Origin: Achromobacter aegrifaciens | GTDB taxonomy: Bacteria > Pseudomonadota > Gammaproteobacteria > Burkholderiales > Burkholderiaceae_B | NCBI RefSeq assembly: GCF_902859735.1 | Contig: NZ_CADIJY010000004.1 | Location: 310,001-374,000, forward strand | Length of the DNA: 64,000 nucleotides | Direction: 5' to 3' | Shown here: positions 38,144-49,575 of the stretch, piece by piece | How positions within the stretch are numbered: position 1 is the first letter of the stretch | How the letters are laid out: each line of letters starts with the position of its first letter | Position numbers and translations under genes: made by a program | The notes under the pieces: model-generated | The model's database searches: none | What the model saw: the letters and a program-made list of their open reading frames with translations, nothing else | Told to the model about the DNA's origin: nothing

Positions 38144-39248
38144 ATGGAAGCCGAACGTCAGAACCAGCTCGCAGCCCGCCTCGCCGATTACGCGGAGCGC
38201 GAACAGGCTCTACGGAGGTATCTTTGACTACGATGCCAAAGCTGAACGCCTGCAAGTCGTAAACGCCGAGCTCGAAGATCCGGCGGTCTGGAACGACCCC
38301 AAGCACGCCCAGGACCTGGGCCGTGAAAAGAAAGCCCTCGAAGACGTGGTGGAAACGCTCACGGCGCTGGGCACAGGCCTGTCCGACTCGAACGAACTGT
38401 TCGAAATGGCCGCCTCCGACGACGACGACGCCACCCTCGAATCCATCGAGCAGGACGCCGACGCCTTCCAGGAAAAGCTGGAAGCGCTGGAATTCCGCCG
38501 CATGTTCTCCAATCCGGCCGATCCGCTGAATTGCTTCCTGGACATCCAGGCCGGCGCCGGCGGCACGGAAGCGCAGGACTGGGCCTCCATGCTGCTGCGC
38601 CAGTACCTGAAGTACGCCGAGCGCAAGGGCTTCAAGGCCGAAGTGCTGGAAGAATCCGAAGGCGACGTGGCGGGCCTGAAGTCCGCCACCATCAAGATCG
38701 AAGGCGAGTACGCCTTCGGCTACCTGCGCACCGAAACCGGCGTGCACCGCCTGGTGCGCAAGAGCCCGTTCGACTCCTCGGGCGGCCGCCACACCTCGTT
38801 CGCCAGCGTCTTCGTCTACCCGGAAGTCGACGAATCCTTCGAAGTCGAAGTGAACCCCGCCGACCTGCGCGTGGACACCTACCGCGCGTCCGGCGCGGGC
38901 GGCCAGCACATCAACAAGACCGACTCGGCGGTGCGTCTGACCCACATGCCCACCGGCATCGTGGTGCAGTGCCAGAACGACCGTTCGCAGCACCGCAACC
39001 GCGCCGAAGCCATGCAGATGCTGAAGTCCAAGCTCTACGAACTCGAGATGCGCAACCGCATGGCCGAGCAGCAGAAGCTGGAAGACTCCAAGACCGACGT
39101 GGGCTGGGGCCATCAGATCCGTTCCTATGTGCTGGACCAGAGCCGCATCAAGGACCTGCGCACCAACGTTGAAATTTCCAACACGCAGAAAGTGCTGGAC
39201 GGCGACCTGGATCCCTTCATCCAGGCCAGCCTGAAGCAAGGCATCTAA
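38144..39248 (+). CDS. prfB: Peptide chain release factor 2, made by programmed +1 frameshift
   Basis: 367 residues when read as 38144-38224 joined to 38226-39248. The first 27 codons ([10 protein letters not shown]... ALRRYL) end at an in-frame TGA (38225-38227); a +1 shift at CTT-TGA-C continues as [11 protein letters not shown]. Release factor 2 reads UGA/UAA; here the codon discriminator SPF (in SPFDSSGG) and the catalytic GGQ ([12 protein letters not shown]) are present. Low RF2 stalls at the early UGA and favours the shift, so the cell autoregulates RF2. lysS is downstream after an SDR gene. Confidence 0.97.
38214..38228 (+). other. prfB recoding site (+1 frameshift)
   Basis: GGAGG-TAT-CTT-TGA-C: an internal Shine-Dalgarno three bases before the CTT slip codon, a slow UGA stop followed by C. 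This is the same arrangement as the Escherichia coli prfB site (AGGGGG-UAU-CUU-UGA-C). Confidence 0.95.
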
Positions 39249-39289
39249 GTTTCGCGATACTCCCCCTCAACGCATCCAGAGGTTCACGA

Positions 39290-40045
39290 ATGTCCGACAC
39301 CATTGCAATTCTCACCGGCGCATCGCGCGGCATCGGCGCCGCCATGGCGCGCGGCCTGGCCAAACCGGGCACCCGCCTGATCACCCTGGCGCGCCGGGAA
39401 GATCCCGAGCTGGCCGCCTATGCGCGTTCGCAGGATGCGCAGCTGGAACAGCTGTCCGTGGACCTCTCGGACCTGAACGCCGTTGAAGCGGCGGCGCAGC
39501 GCATCTGCGCGTCGCTGCCGCGCGATGCCAGCCGCTATCTGCTGATCAACAACGCCGGCACGGTGCACCCCATTGCCGGCACCGACGCGCTGGTCGACGG
39601 CGCGGCCATCACCGCCGCCTTCAACCTGAACGTCAGCGCCGTCATGCTGCTCACCGCACGCTTCCTGGCCGCGGTCGAAGACCTCAAGGCCGACCGCCGC
39701 GTGCTCAACATCTCCTCCGGCGCGGGCCGCAACCCGAACGCCGGCTGGGGCGTCTACTGCGCCACCAAGGCCGCGCTCGACATGTACTCGCGCGTGGTCA
39801 AGGCCGAGCAAGGCGCCGACGGCGCGCGCATCGTCGCGCTGGCCCCCGGCATCGTCGACACCGACATGCAGGTCGCCATCCGTTCCAGCGATCCGGAAAG
39901 CTTCCCGGCGCTGGCCAAGTTCCAGGAGTTCCACGCGACCGGCAAGCTGTCCTCGCCCGCCAACGTGGCCTCCCGCATCCTCGCCTACCTGGATCGCGAA
40001 GATTTCGGCACGACCGAGATCGACGACATCCGCAATTACGACTGA
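39290..40045 (+). CDS. SDR-family oxidoreductase
   Basis: 251 residues. NADP-binding TGASRGIG at the N-terminus, NNAGTVHPI, catalytic Ser (NISSGAG), and [11 protein letters not shown] (YxxxK). Resembles sepiapterin-reductase/YueD-like short-chain dehydrogenases; substrate unknown. Start ATG 39290 behind AGAGG. Ends 10 bp before lysS and likely cotranscribed with it. Confidence 0.88.
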   Translation: MSDTIAILTGASRGIGAAMARGLAKPGTRLITLARREDPELAAYARSQDAQLEQLSVDLSDLNAVEAAAQRICASLPRDASRYLLINNAGTVHPIAGTDALVDGAAITAAFNLNVSAVMLLTARFLAAVEDLKADRRVLNISSGAGRNPNAGWGVYCATKAALDMYSRVVKAEQGADGARIVALAPGIVDTDMQVAIRSSDPESFPALAKFQEFHATGKLSSPANVASRILAYLDREDFGTTEIDDIRNYD

Positions 40046-40055
40046 TTCCCCGACC

Positions 40056-41579
40056 ATGACCGACCACTCGACCACTCCGGCGCCCGCCCAGGATGAAAAC
40101 CGCTTGATCGCCGAACGGCGCGCCAAGCTGGCCAAACTGCGTGAAGCCGGGGTCGCGTACCCCAACGATTTCGTTCCCGACGCCCGCGCCGCCGCCTTGC
40201 ACGACAAGTACGACGGCCAAGAGCAGGAAGCCCTGGCCGCCAACCCCGTCACCGTCAAGGTCGCGGGCCGCATGATGCTCAAGCGCGTCATGGGCAAGGC
40301 CAGCTTCGCCACGCTGCAGGACAGCACCGGCCGCATCCAGATCTACCTGGACCGCGGCACCCTGGGCGAAGACAGCTACGCCGCGTTCAAGCAATGGGAC
40401 ATCGGCGACATCATCGCGATCGAAGGGTCGGTCTTCAAGACCAACAAGGGCGAACTGTCGGTGCACGCCGCCAGCGCGCGCCTGCTGTCCAAGTCGCTGC
40501 GCCCGCTGCCGGACAAGTTCCACGGCGTGGCCGACCAGGAACTGCGCTACCGCCAGCGCTACGTCGACCTCATCATGACGGACGCCACGCGCCGCACGTT
40601 CGAGGCGCGCAGCAAGGCCGTGGGCAGCATCCGCCAGTTCATGCTGAACGCGGGCTTTCTTGAAGTGGAAACCCCGATGCTGCACCCGATCCCGGGCGGC
40701 GCGGCGGCCAAGCCCTTCGTCACGCACCACAATGCGCTGGACATGGAAATGTACCTGCGCATCGCGCCCGAGCTCTACCTCAAGCGCCTGATCGTGGGCG
40801 GCTTCGAACGCGTGTTCGAAGTCAACCGCAACTTCCGCAACGAGGGCGTGAGCCCGCGCCACAACCCTGAATTCACCATGATGGAGTTCTATGCGGCCTT
40901 CGCGGAATACCGCTGGCTCATGGACTTCACCGAAGAGCTGATCCGCCAGGCCGCCATCTCGGCCACCGGCAGCGCCGTGCTGACCTACCAGGAACGCGAA
41001 CTGGACCTGTCCAAGCCGTTCGACCGCCTGACCATCTGCGAAGCCATCCTCAAGTACGCGCCGGGCTACACCCAGGCGCAACTGGACGATCCAGCCTTCG
41101 TGCGCGCGGAACTCAAGAAGCTGGGCGCCGACGCCGACGGCCCGGTGCTGTCGCGCGCCGGCCTGGGCGCGCTGCAGCTGGCGCTGTTCGAAGAGACCGC
41201 CGAAGCCAAGCTCTGGAACCCCACCTACATCATCGACTACCCGGTGGAAGTCTCGCCGCTGGCGCGCGCCTCCGATACCCGCGAGGGCATCACCGAGCGC
41301 TTCGAGCTCTTCATGACCGGCCGCGAAATCGCCAACGGCTTCTCGGAGCTGAACGATCCCGAAGACCAGGCCGAGCGTTTCCGCTCGCAGGTCGAAGCCA
41401 AGGACGCGGGCGACGAGGAAGCCATGTTCTACGACGCGGACTACATCCGCGCCCTGGAATACGGCATGCCTCCGACGGGCGGCTGCGGTATCGGCATCGA
41501 CCGCCTGGTCATGCTGCTGACCGACAGCCCCAGCATCCGCGACGTCATCCTCTTCCCGCACCTGCGCCGTGAAGACTAA
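40056..41579 (+). CDS. lysS: Lysyl-tRNA synthetase (class II)
   Basis: 507 residues. N-terminal OB-fold anticodon-binding domain ([33 protein letters not shown]), class II motif 1 region ([18 protein letters not shown]), motif 2 ([26 protein letters not shown]) and motif 3 ([27 protein letters not shown]). It charges tRNA-Lys. The prfB-SDR-lysS arrangement recalls the prfB-lysS pair in E. coli. Confidence 0.97.
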   Translation: MTDHSTTPAPAQDENRLIAERRAKLAKLREAGVAYPNDFVPDARAAALHDKYDGQEQEALAANPVTVKVAGRMMLKRVMGKASFATLQDSTGRIQIYLDRGTLGEDSYAAFKQWDIGDIIAIEGSVFKTNKGELSVHAASARLLSKSLRPLPDKFHGVADQELRYRQRYVDLIMTDATRRTFEARSKAVGSIRQFMLNAGFLEVETPMLHPIPGGAAAKPFVTHHNALDMEMYLRIAPELYLKRLIVGGFERVFEVNRNFRNEGVSPRHNPEFTMMEFYAAFAEYRWLMDFTEELIRQAAISATGSAVLTYQERELDLSKPFDRLTICEAILKYAPGYTQAQLDDPAFVRAELKKLGADADGPVLSRAGLGALQLALFEETAEAKLWNPTYIIDYPVEVSPLARASDTREGITERFELFMTGREIANGFSELNDPEDQAERFRSQVEAKDAGDEEAMFYDADYIRALEYGMPPTGGCGIGIDRLVMLLTDSPSIRDVILFPHLRRED

Positions 41580-41594
41580 ACGGGCGCTGGCATC

Positions 41595-41915
41595 ATGATC
41601 TTCAAGATCCTGATGCTGCTGCTGGTCGTGGCGGGGCTGGTCTACTGGATCAAACAGCCCCGCAGCGGCTCGCCCTATTCCCCCTATCCGGCGGCGCGGC
41701 CGCGTCGGCCGGCGTTCATCGCGCTGTGTATCGCCGCGGCGCTGTCGGTGGCGGCTTCGCTCATGACCTTCCTGTTGTGGGCGGGCGGCGTGGCCGGCGG
41801 CGTAACCGGCGGCGGCTATCACGGGCAGGTGGATTTCCTGCTGCCCGTGGCGGGCACGCTGCTGGCGCTGGCCGTCGTCTGCGCCGTAGGCGCGTTCCTC
41901 AAGCGCCGGGGCTGA
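41595..41915 (+). CDS. Small membrane protein of unknown function
   Basis: 106 residues, not recognised. Three hydrophobic segments: an N-terminal one (MIFKILMLLLVVAGLVYWI), a middle one (FIALCIAAALSVAASLMTFLLWAGGVAGG) and a C-terminal one (LLPVAGTLLALAVVCAVGAFL). A short Ser/Pro/Arg-rich loop follows the first. Starts 15 bp after lysS, so it is probably translated from the same message. Confidence 0.65.
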   Translation: MIFKILMLLLVVAGLVYWIKQPRSGSPYSPYPAARPRRPAFIALCIAAALSVAASLMTFLLWAGGVAGGVTGGGYHGQVDFLLPVAGTLLALAVVCAVGAFLKRRG

Positions 41916-41936
41916 ACGCCCGCCCCTGCCGCGCGC

Positions 41937-42572
41937 CTATTCGGGCCACTTGCCGGCGCCCGCCGGCAACGACGGCAGCGAGGCCTGCAACATCGCATCG
42001 ATGAATTCGGCGGGCGGCAAGCGGCCGTCCGGCTTGTACCACTGCACCGTCAGGTTCATGGCGCCCAGCACGCAGCGCTTGATGACGCGCGCATCGCCTT
42101 GCAGCAGCCCCGCCGCGACCGCTGCCGCCACCGCGTCCTGCCACATCTCCTCATAGTGGTCGCTCAGCGATTTCACGGCCGCGCGGCTGGACGCGGACAG
42201 GCTGCGCCATTCATAGACCAGCGCGTTCATCGCGTCGCCGCCCGCGCCGTGCAGCATGCTCCACATATGCACGCGGAACAGCGCCGCCAGCCGGTCAGCC
42301 GGCGCCCGGTAGCGCGCCAGCGCCCGTTCGCCGTCGTCTATCACTTCCTGGATGCCGTTGTTCATCACCGCCACCAGGATCTCCTCCTTGCTGCGGAAAT
42401 GATGGAACAGGCTGCCGGACTGCAGACCCACCGCCCGCGCCAGCTCGCGCACGGTGGTGCGTTCATAGCCGTGCTTGCAGAACAGCTGTCCGGCCGTCAG
42501 GATCACCTCGCGCCGGCGTTCGGACTCCGAACCCTCGTCCCGCCCTTGCGCGGCCTCCCGCAGTTTCTCCAT
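41937..42572 (-). CDS. TetR-family regulator of the acyl-CoA/HAAT operon
   Basis: 211 residues. N-terminal helix-turn-helix (VILTAGQLFCKHGYERTTVRELARAVGLQSGSLFHHFRSKEEILVAV), C-terminal ligand domain reminiscent of KstR2-like regulators that respond to acyl-CoA esters. It is the last gene of the livG-to-tetR operon, 6 bp after the thiolase. A 20-bp palindrome upstream of the first gene (50547-50566) is the likely operator. Probably a repressor released by an acyl-CoA intermediate. Confidence 0.9.
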   Translation of the reverse strand: MEKLREAAQGRDEGSESERRREVILTAGQLFCKHGYERTTVRELARAVGLQSGSLFHHFRSKEEILVAVMNNGIQEVIDDGERALARYRAPADRLAALFRVHMWSMLHGAGGDAMNALVYEWRSLSASSRAAVKSLSDHYEEMWQDAVAAAVAAGLLQGDARVIKRCVLGAMNLTVQWYKPDGRLPPAEFIDAMLQASLPSLPAGAGKWPE

Positions 42573-42578
42573 GTCCGG

Positions 42579-43733
42579 TCACAGCCTCTGGATGATGGTC
42601 GCCGTGGCCATGCCGTGGCCGATGCACATCAGCTGCATGCCCAACTCGCCTTCGGTGGCTTCCAAACCCGTCAGCATCTTGGCCATCAGGCCGGCTCCCG
42701 TCGCCCCCAGTGGATGCCCATGCGCGATCGCCCCGCCCCAGGGATTGACGCGCGACAGATTGGCGCCCAGTTCACGCTGCCAGGCCAGCACCACGCTGGC
42801 GAAGGCTTCGTTGATCTCGATCCAGTCGATGTCTTCCAGGCTCAGGCCGGCGCGCGCCAGCGCCTGCCGCGCCGCCGGGATCACGCCCGTCAATTGCAGC
42901 ACCGGATCCGATCCCACCACCACCCGCGCCAGGAAGCGCGCGCGGGGTCGCAAGCCATCGGCCAGCGCCGCATCTCGGTCGGCCAGCAGCACCGCGGACG
43001 CCCCGTCCGCCAACTGGCTGGCGTTGGCGGCCGTGACGCCACCCTGGCCTGGCGGCCGCAAGGCAGGCGCCATGGCGGCCATGCGGGCGGGGTCGGTTTT
43101 CTCGCGTATGCCTTCGTCACGCCCGGCATCGGCCCGCGGCCCCGGCAGCAGCTCGGCGTGGCGGCCGGCCTGCGCGGCGCTCCAGGCGCGCGCGTGGCTT
43201 TCCCTTGCCCATTCGTCCATCTCTGCCTGGGACAGCTGCCAACGTTCTGCGATCCGCTCCGCGCTCTCGATCTGGTGGATCAATGGATAGCGCTCCAGCA
43301 GGGCCGGGTTCAAGCCTTCGAAGCCGCGGAACTCGCCCTGGCCCAGCGTCACGTCCAGGAACATCGGCACCCGGCTCATGCTCTCCACGCCGCCTGCGAC
43401 CACGTAGCGCATGTCGCCCGCGGCGATGGCTTGCGCGCCGAAATGCACCGCCTGCTGGCTGGATCCGCACATGCGATTCAGGGCCACGCCCGGCACGCTC
43501 TCAGGCAGGCCAGCAAGCATGGCGGCCAGCCTGCCGATGTTGGCGCCCTGCTCGCCCGCCTGGCTGACGCAGCCCGCGATCAGGTCCTCGACCTGGGCCC
43601 CCGGCAGTCCGGCTCGCGCCAGCAGGCCGGACACCGTCTCGGCCAGCAGCGTATCCGGCCTGGTATCCGCCCACCATCCGCCGCGCCGCCCGAAAGGGGT
43701 GCGCACGGCCTCCACGATCACGGCTTCGTTCAT
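42579..43733 (-). CDS. Thiolase (acetyl-CoA acyltransferase family)
   Basis: 384 residues. Acyl-accepting Cys in [30 protein letters not shown], the His in [16 protein letters not shown] and the C-terminal catalytic Cys in [12 protein letters not shown]. All thiolase catalytic positions are present. It should carry out the thiolytic step that releases acetyl- or propionyl-CoA from a beta-keto acyl-CoA. Start overlaps the acyl-CoA ligase stop (43730-43733). Confidence 0.92.
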   Translation of the reverse strand: MNEAVIVEAVRTPFGRRGGWWADTRPDTLLAETVSGLLARAGLPGAQVEDLIAGCVSQAGEQGANIGRLAAMLAGLPESVPGVALNRMCGSSQQAVHFGAQAIAAGDMRYVVAGGVESMSRVPMFLDVTLGQGEFRGFEGLNPALLERYPLIHQIESAERIAERWQLSQAEMDEWARESHARAWSAAQAGRHAELLPGPRADAGRDEGIREKTDPARMAAMAPALRPPGQGGVTAANASQLADGASAVLLADRDAALADGLRPRARFLARVVVGSDPVLQLTGVIPAARQALARAGLSLEDIDWIEINEAFASVVLAWQRELGANLSRVNPWGGAIAHGHPLGATGAGLMAKMLTGLEATEGELGMQLMCIGHGMATATIIQRL

Positions 43734-45585
43734 GCCGTCGTCTCCTCAACGTAGAGCGCTTCGATCTCATCCGCGTAGCTGCGGTAGATGCTGGCGCGCC
43801 TGACCTTCATGGTCGCGGTCACTTCGCCATCGTCGTGATCCAGCTCCTTGGTCAGCAGATGGAAGCGCTTGATCTGCGCCACCGGCGCCAGGCCGGCGTT
43901 GGCGCGCGCGACTTCCTGCTGCACCAGTTCGCGCACCTGCGCGCATTCGGCCAGCGAGCGGAAATGCGTGAAGGCGATGCGGCGCGACTCGGCCCATTTG
44001 CCCACCGTGTCGAACTCCAGCTGGATCAGCGCGGACACGTACTTCCTGCCGTCCGCGATCACGATGCATTCCTTGACGTAAGGGCTGCCCTTGACCGCGT
44101 TCTCGATCTCGGAGGGCGTCAGGTTCTTGCCGCCCGCCGTGATCATGATGTCCTTCAGGCGGTCCACGATGCGCACGCGCCCCGCGTCTTCGGCCACCAC
44201 ATCGCCCGTATACAGCCAGCCGTCGCGCACGGTGCTGGCGGTGGCTTCCGGATTCTTGTAATAGCCCTGGAACACCATATCGCCGCGCACCAGCAGCTCG
44301 CCGGCCTCGCCCATGCGCCATTCCACGCCCAGGATGGGTTCGCCCACGGTGCCCACCTTTACGCGGTCCGGATGCTGGCCGAAGATCATGCCGGCGGACT
44401 CCGTCAGCCCATAGACCTCGATCAGCGGCACGCCCAGCGTGCGGAAGTAGCGCACAACGTCCGGCGAGATCGGCGCCGCGCCGGTCATGGCCACGCGCAC
44501 CCGCCGCAGCCCGATGAAGTTCTGCAGGGCGCGCAGCACCAGCCAGTACCAGAGCCAGCGCGTCCAGCGCTCGCGCAACGTGTACTGCGCGGGGGACTTT
44601 TCCAGGAACGGCGTGCAGGCGGCCAACGCGCGTCCGTAAAGCCATTGCTGCAAACGCCCGGCCTCCTGCATCTTGATCGAAATGGCGGCGTGCAGTTTTT
44701 CCCAGATGCGCGGCACGCCCAGGAAGATCGTCGGCGCGACTTCGCGCAAATCTTCCTGCACCGTGCGTATCGATTCGCCAAAGTTCACCTGCGCGCCCAG
44801 ATAGATGGGCACGAAGGTGGACAGCATCTGCTCGGCCACGTGACATAGCGGCAGGTAGGACAGGTGCACGCTGCCGCCGTCCATCGCCAGGCGGTCGGCA
44901 ATGCCCGGCGCCACGCCGCGCATGTTGCCGTAGCTCAGCATCGCGCCCTTGGGCTTGCCGGTGGAACCGGACGTGTAGATCATGAGGCCGGTATCGTCCA
45001 GCCGCTGGCCGTCCAGCGCCGCGTTCAACGCGGCGAGTTCCGCCGCCTCGCGCCGCGCGCCCTCGGCCTCGATCTCGGCGTAGGTCACGATGCGCTCGCG
45101 CTCGGCCGGCGCATAGGAGCGCAGGCCCTTGGTCTCCATCATGACGATGCGGCGCAAAAGGGGCAGCCGGTCCGCCACCTGCAGCACCTTGTCGGTCTGC
45201 TCCTGGTCCTCGCACACCACCAGTTCCACGTCCGCGTGTTCCAGCACGTAGCCCATCTCCTCGGCCGGGCTGGTGGAGTACACGCCCACCGCCACCGCGC
45301 CGACCGCGCCCGCGCCCATCTGCGTCAGCAGCCATTCGACGCGGTTCTCGGACACGATGGCGACCCGCCCGCCCGCGCTCAGCCCGAGGGCGCGCAGGCC
45401 CAGTCCCACGCGGCAGGCCCGGCTCCAGTATTCCGCCCAGGTCATGGGCTTCCAGATGCCGAAATCCTTTTGCCGGATGGCGATGGCCGCGGGTTGGCGC
45501 CGGGCCTGTTCGCGCAGCATCTGCGGCAGCGTCAAGGCCGGCCACGCCTGCGCCGATGCGCCGGAGGTATCCATATGCTTGTCCA

Positions 45586-45589
<4 letters not shown>
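43730..45589 (-). CDS. AMP-dependent acyl-CoA ligase (long-chain FadD15-like)
   Basis: 619 residues. ATP/AMP-binding [33 protein letters not shown], and the C-terminal hinge [22 protein letters not shown]. The length and layout fit long-chain fatty-acid or aryl/isoprenoid acid ligases. It activates the imported acid to its CoA ester. Coupled to livF upstream (ATGA overlap at 45586-45589) and to the thiolase downstream. Confidence 0.93.
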
Positions 45590-46425
<836 letters not shown>

Positions 46426-46432
46426 AGCCGCC

Positions 46433-47614
46433 TCACTTCAGCACGATCCAGTCGGATGCCGGCACCATCTGCTTCTGCTTCACATCGGCGCGATAGATCC
46501 GGCCCACCGGGATGGAGTTGCCCTTGATCGAGATCGGCACGCCGATCAGGCCGCCCGTGTCGAAGTCCTTGATGCCGTCCAGCGCCGCCTTCATGTTGGC
46601 GCTGGTCAGTTCCTTGCCGGCGTCCAGCGTGCGCTTGGCGACCTCGGTGAACAGCATGGCGGCCAGGAAGCCCTGCATGTAGCCGGTGCTCTGGTACTGC
46701 GGGCGCATTTCGCGGATCTTCTTCAGCATCGGCGCGTCGGTCGCCGTGTCGTAGTAGTAGCGGTACGGCATCACGCCCATGAAGCCTTCGGCATCCTCTC
46801 CCATCTGCATCACGGTGGAGTTGTCCATGGTCCAGAACGTGCCCATGTAGCGCGTCTTCAGGCCCATGCGCTTGCCCTGCCCCACGAATTCGGGAATCGG
46901 CGCCAGCACGTAGCCGTGGAAGATGGTGTAGTCCGGATCGGCGCGGCGCAGCTTGATGACCTCGGTCGACACGTCCACGCTGCCCGGCGGCGTCATGATC
47001 TCGGTCGCGACCTTCAGGCCCAGCTTTTCCGCCACCGCGCGCGAGCTGGCGATGGGATCGCGGCCGAACTCCGTGTCCGAATACACGAAAGCCACCTTGG
47101 CGCCCGGCTGTTCCTTGGCGATATAGCGCAGCAGTATGCCGAACATTTCCGTGTAGTCAGGTCCCAGCATGAACTGGGCCGGGTACTTGGCCGGATCGTT
47201 GAGTTCGGTGGCAAAGGACGCGCCTGTCATCAGGATGTCGCCCGTGCGGTTCAGCTCGGCGTTGATGGTCTTGGAGAAGCCTGTCGAGTCGCCGTAGTAG
47301 AAGTTCACCTTGTTCTGGCTGGTGATCTTCTTGAAGGCCGCCACCGACGCGTCCACCTTGTAGGCGGTGTCTTCCGGCACGTAGCGCAGCTTGCGGCCCT
47401 TTACCCCGCCCTGGTCGTTGACGATCTTCACGTAGTCGGTGATGCCGGCGTGGATGCCCTGCCCGGCGAAGGCGAACACCCCGCTCAGCGGGATGGAGCC
47501 GCCCAGCACCAGGTCCTCGGCCGCCTGCGCGGCGGGCGCCGCCGACAGGGCCGCCGCCAGGCCCAGCGGGGCCAACAACCTCGATAAACCGCTGCCGATC
47601 CGGATGCGCTTCAT
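46433..47614 (-). CDS. HAAT importer solute-binding protein (LivK-like)
   Basis: 393 residues from ATG 47612-47614 behind CAGGAG; a signal peptide (LLAPLGLAAALSAAPAAQAAEDL) follows. The frame stays open upstream over livM but codes nothing recognisable there. Type I periplasmic binding fold: LVLGGSIPLSGVFAFAGQGIHAGITDYVKIVNDQGGVKGRKLRYVPEDTAYKV. Linkage to acyl-CoA enzymes suggests that the ligand is a fatty, aromatic or terpenoid acid, not an amino acid; this is inference. Confidence 0.92.
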   Translation of the reverse strand: MKRIRIGSGLSRLLAPLGLAAALSAAPAAQAAEDLVLGGSIPLSGVFAFAGQGIHAGITDYVKIVNDQGGVKGRKLRYVPEDTAYKVDASVAAFKKITSQNKVNFYYGDSTGFSKTINAELNRTGDILMTGASFATELNDPAKYPAQFMLGPDYTEMFGILLRYIAKEQPGAKVAFVYSDTEFGRDPIASSRAVAEKLGLKVATEIMTPPGSVDVSTEVIKLRRADPDYTIFHGYVLAPIPEFVGQGKRMGLKTRYMGTFWTMDNSTVMQMGEDAEGFMGVMPYRYYYDTATDAPMLKKIREMRPQYQSTGYMQGFLAAMLFTEVAKRTLDAGKELTSANMKAALDGIKDFDTGGLIGVPISIKGNSIPVGRIYRADVKQKQMVPASDWIVLK

Positions 47615-47655
47615 GGTTAGTCTCCTGAGGGTCTTATGGATGGCCGCCGCCATGG

Positions 47656-48693
47656 CTAGGTACGGAAAGGCCAGAGGTGGAAGTAGCGGCGCACGCGCCG
47701 CCAGATTTCCGCGAGCCCGTGCGGCTCGAAGATCAGAAAGCCCACGATCAGCAGGCCGAAAACAATGGTGCGCACCGGCGAAATCAGGCGCAGCGCGTCG
47801 CCGCCCACCGGCAGCCAGCCCACGATCAGCTTGAGCAGTTCCGGCACCATGGTCATGAAGATGGCGCCCAGGATGGACCCTAGGATCGTGCCCATGCCGC
47901 CCACGATGATGGCCGCCAGGAAGAAGATCGACATGATCAGCGGGAAGCTCTCGGGCGTGACCACCCGGAAGAAATAGGCCCACATGCCGCCCGCCACGCC
48001 GGCATAGAACGAAGACAGGCCGAACGACAGCAGCTTGTAGCGCAGCAGGCGTATGCCCAGCACCTCGGCCGAAATGTCGCGGTCGCGTATGGCGATGAAG
48101 GCGCGCCCGATGCGCGTGCGGAACAGGTTGGCCGCCCCCAGCACCATCAGCGCCGTCACCGGCACGATCAGCCAGTAGATCTTGAACGAGGTATCCAGGT
48201 CCACGCCCAGCACCCGCGCCGGCGGCACCTGCAGGCCGGTCGTGCCACCCGTGAACTGCCAGTTGGCGAAGATGAAATGCGCGATGAACGACGCGGCGAT
48301 CGTGGCGATGGCCAGGTACAGGCCCTTCACTCGCAAGGACGGAATGCCGACCAGCAGGCCGCCCGCCATCGCCACCAGCCCTCCGGCGACCAGATTGAGC
48401 AGCACCGGCGTGCCCAGCCGCTGCTCCAGCACCGCGACCGTGTACGCCCCCAGTCCCATGAAGGCGGCCTGCCCCAGGCTGACCAGGCCGGTATAGCCCG
48501 TGAGGATATTCAGTCCCGTGGCGCTGGCGACGTTGATCGCCACCAGGCAGGCCAGGTACAGCCAGTAGGCATCCGCCACGAAGGGAAACATGACCAGGGA
48601 CGCAGCCAGCAATACCAGCCACGCCTTCTGCGTACGGGTGTCGAACAGCGCTTCGTCCGCAAGATAAGTCTGCTTGGCAGTCGCGATGCGCAT
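47656..48693 (-). CDS. HAAT importer permease, LivM type
   Basis: 345 residues, about ten membrane helices. LivM features: YTGLVSLGQAAFMGLGAYTVAVLEQ, LRVKGLYLAIATIA.SFIAHF, GRAFIAIRDRDISAEVLGI, and FFLAAIIVGGMGTILGSILGA. It pairs with LivH. Confidence 0.92.
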   Translation of the reverse strand: MRIATAKQTYLADEALFDTRTQKAWLVLLAASLVMFPFVADAYWLYLACLVAINVASATGLNILTGYTGLVSLGQAAFMGLGAYTVAVLEQRLGTPVLLNLVAGGLVAMAGGLLVGIPSLRVKGLYLAIATIAASFIAHFIFANWQFTGGTTGLQVPPARVLGVDLDTSFKIYWLIVPVTALMVLGAANLFRTRIGRAFIAIRDRDISAEVLGIRLLRYKLLSFGLSSFYAGVAGGMWAYFFRVVTPESFPLIMSIFFLAAIIVGGMGTILGSILGAIFMTMVPELLKLIVGWLPVGGDALRLISPVRTIVFGLLIVGFLIFEPHGLAEIWRRVRRYFHLWPFRT

Positions 48694-48696
48694 CGG

Positions 48697-49575
48697 TCAG
48701 AGCCTCTCGATTTCACGGGTGCCGAACAGGCCATAGGGCCTGACCATCAGCACCACCACCAGCACGATGAAAGTGGCCAGCAATTTGTATTCGCCGCCCA
48801 TGTAGGCGCCGGCCCAGGCTTCCAGCAGGCCGATGAACACGCCGCCCACCAGGGCGCCCGCCACGCTGTCCAGCCCGCCCACGATGACCACCACCAGCAC
48901 CGACAGGCCGAACACGCCCATCGACGAGGAGATGCCGCCGATCGCGCCCACGATCACGCCCGACACCGCGGCCAGCGCGCCCGCCGCCACCCAGGCCAGC
49001 GAAAACACGCGCGGCACGTTGATGCCCATGGCGTAAGCCGCGCCCTGGTCCGAAGCCGTGGCCCGCAGCGCCACCCCGCCGCGCCAGTAGCGGAACACCA
49101 CCAGCACCAGCAGCGCCAGCACTACCGCCACCCAGAAGCCGTAGAACACCTTGGGCGCGACGAAGGCCTCGCCTATCATCACCGGCGAGCGCGGCATGAA
49201 TTCCGGCAGGCGGCGCTGGTCCGCCGTCCAGATCAGTTCGACCACGCCCACCAGGATCGACGCCAGCCCCACCGTGATCATGAATACCGAGATCGGCGCT
49301 TCGCCCAGCATGGGACGGATGGTCAGCCGCTCGACCAGCGCCCCCAGCGCGCCCGACACCATCACCGCGCCCACGATGGCCAGCCAGATAGGCCATTCCA
49401 TGCCGGTGGCAAAGGCATAGAACACGTAGGCGCCCAGCATCAGGAATTCGCCGATGGCGATGTTCACCACCCGGGTCGCCTTGTAGACGATGACGAAGGC
49501 CAGCGCCGCCAGCGCATAAAGCCCACCGCTGCCCAGCCCGGCCAGCGTGACTTCCAGGAAGAACAGCATGTCCAT
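48697..49575 (-). CDS. HAAT importer permease, LivH type
   Basis: 292 residues. LivH features: GLGSGGLYALAALAFVIVYKATRVVNIAIGEFLMLGAYVFYA, LRATASDQGAAYAMGINVPRVFSLAWVAAGALAAVSGVIVG, LVVVIVGGLDSVAGALVGGVFIGLLEAW. Its start shares one base with the livG stop (49575-49577). Confidence 0.93.
   Translation of the reverse strand: MDMLFFLEVTLAGLGSGGLYALAALAFVIVYKATRVVNIAIGEFLMLGAYVFYAFATGMEWPIWLAIVGAVMVSGALGALVERLTIRPMLGEAPISVFMITVGLASILVGVVELIWTADQRRLPEFMPRSPVMIGEAFVAPKVFYGFWVAVVLALLVLVVFRYWRGGVALRATASDQGAAYAMGINVPRVFSLAWVAAGALAAVSGVIVGAIGGISSSMGVFGLSVLVVVIVGGLDSVAGALVGGVFIGLLEAWAGAYMGGEYKLLATFIVLVVVLMVRPYGLFGTREIERL

Noticed and set aside
47615-48622. Upstream extension of the LivK-like frame
   Set aside because: Covers livM in another frame; the start at 47614 has a ribosome site and signal peptide.
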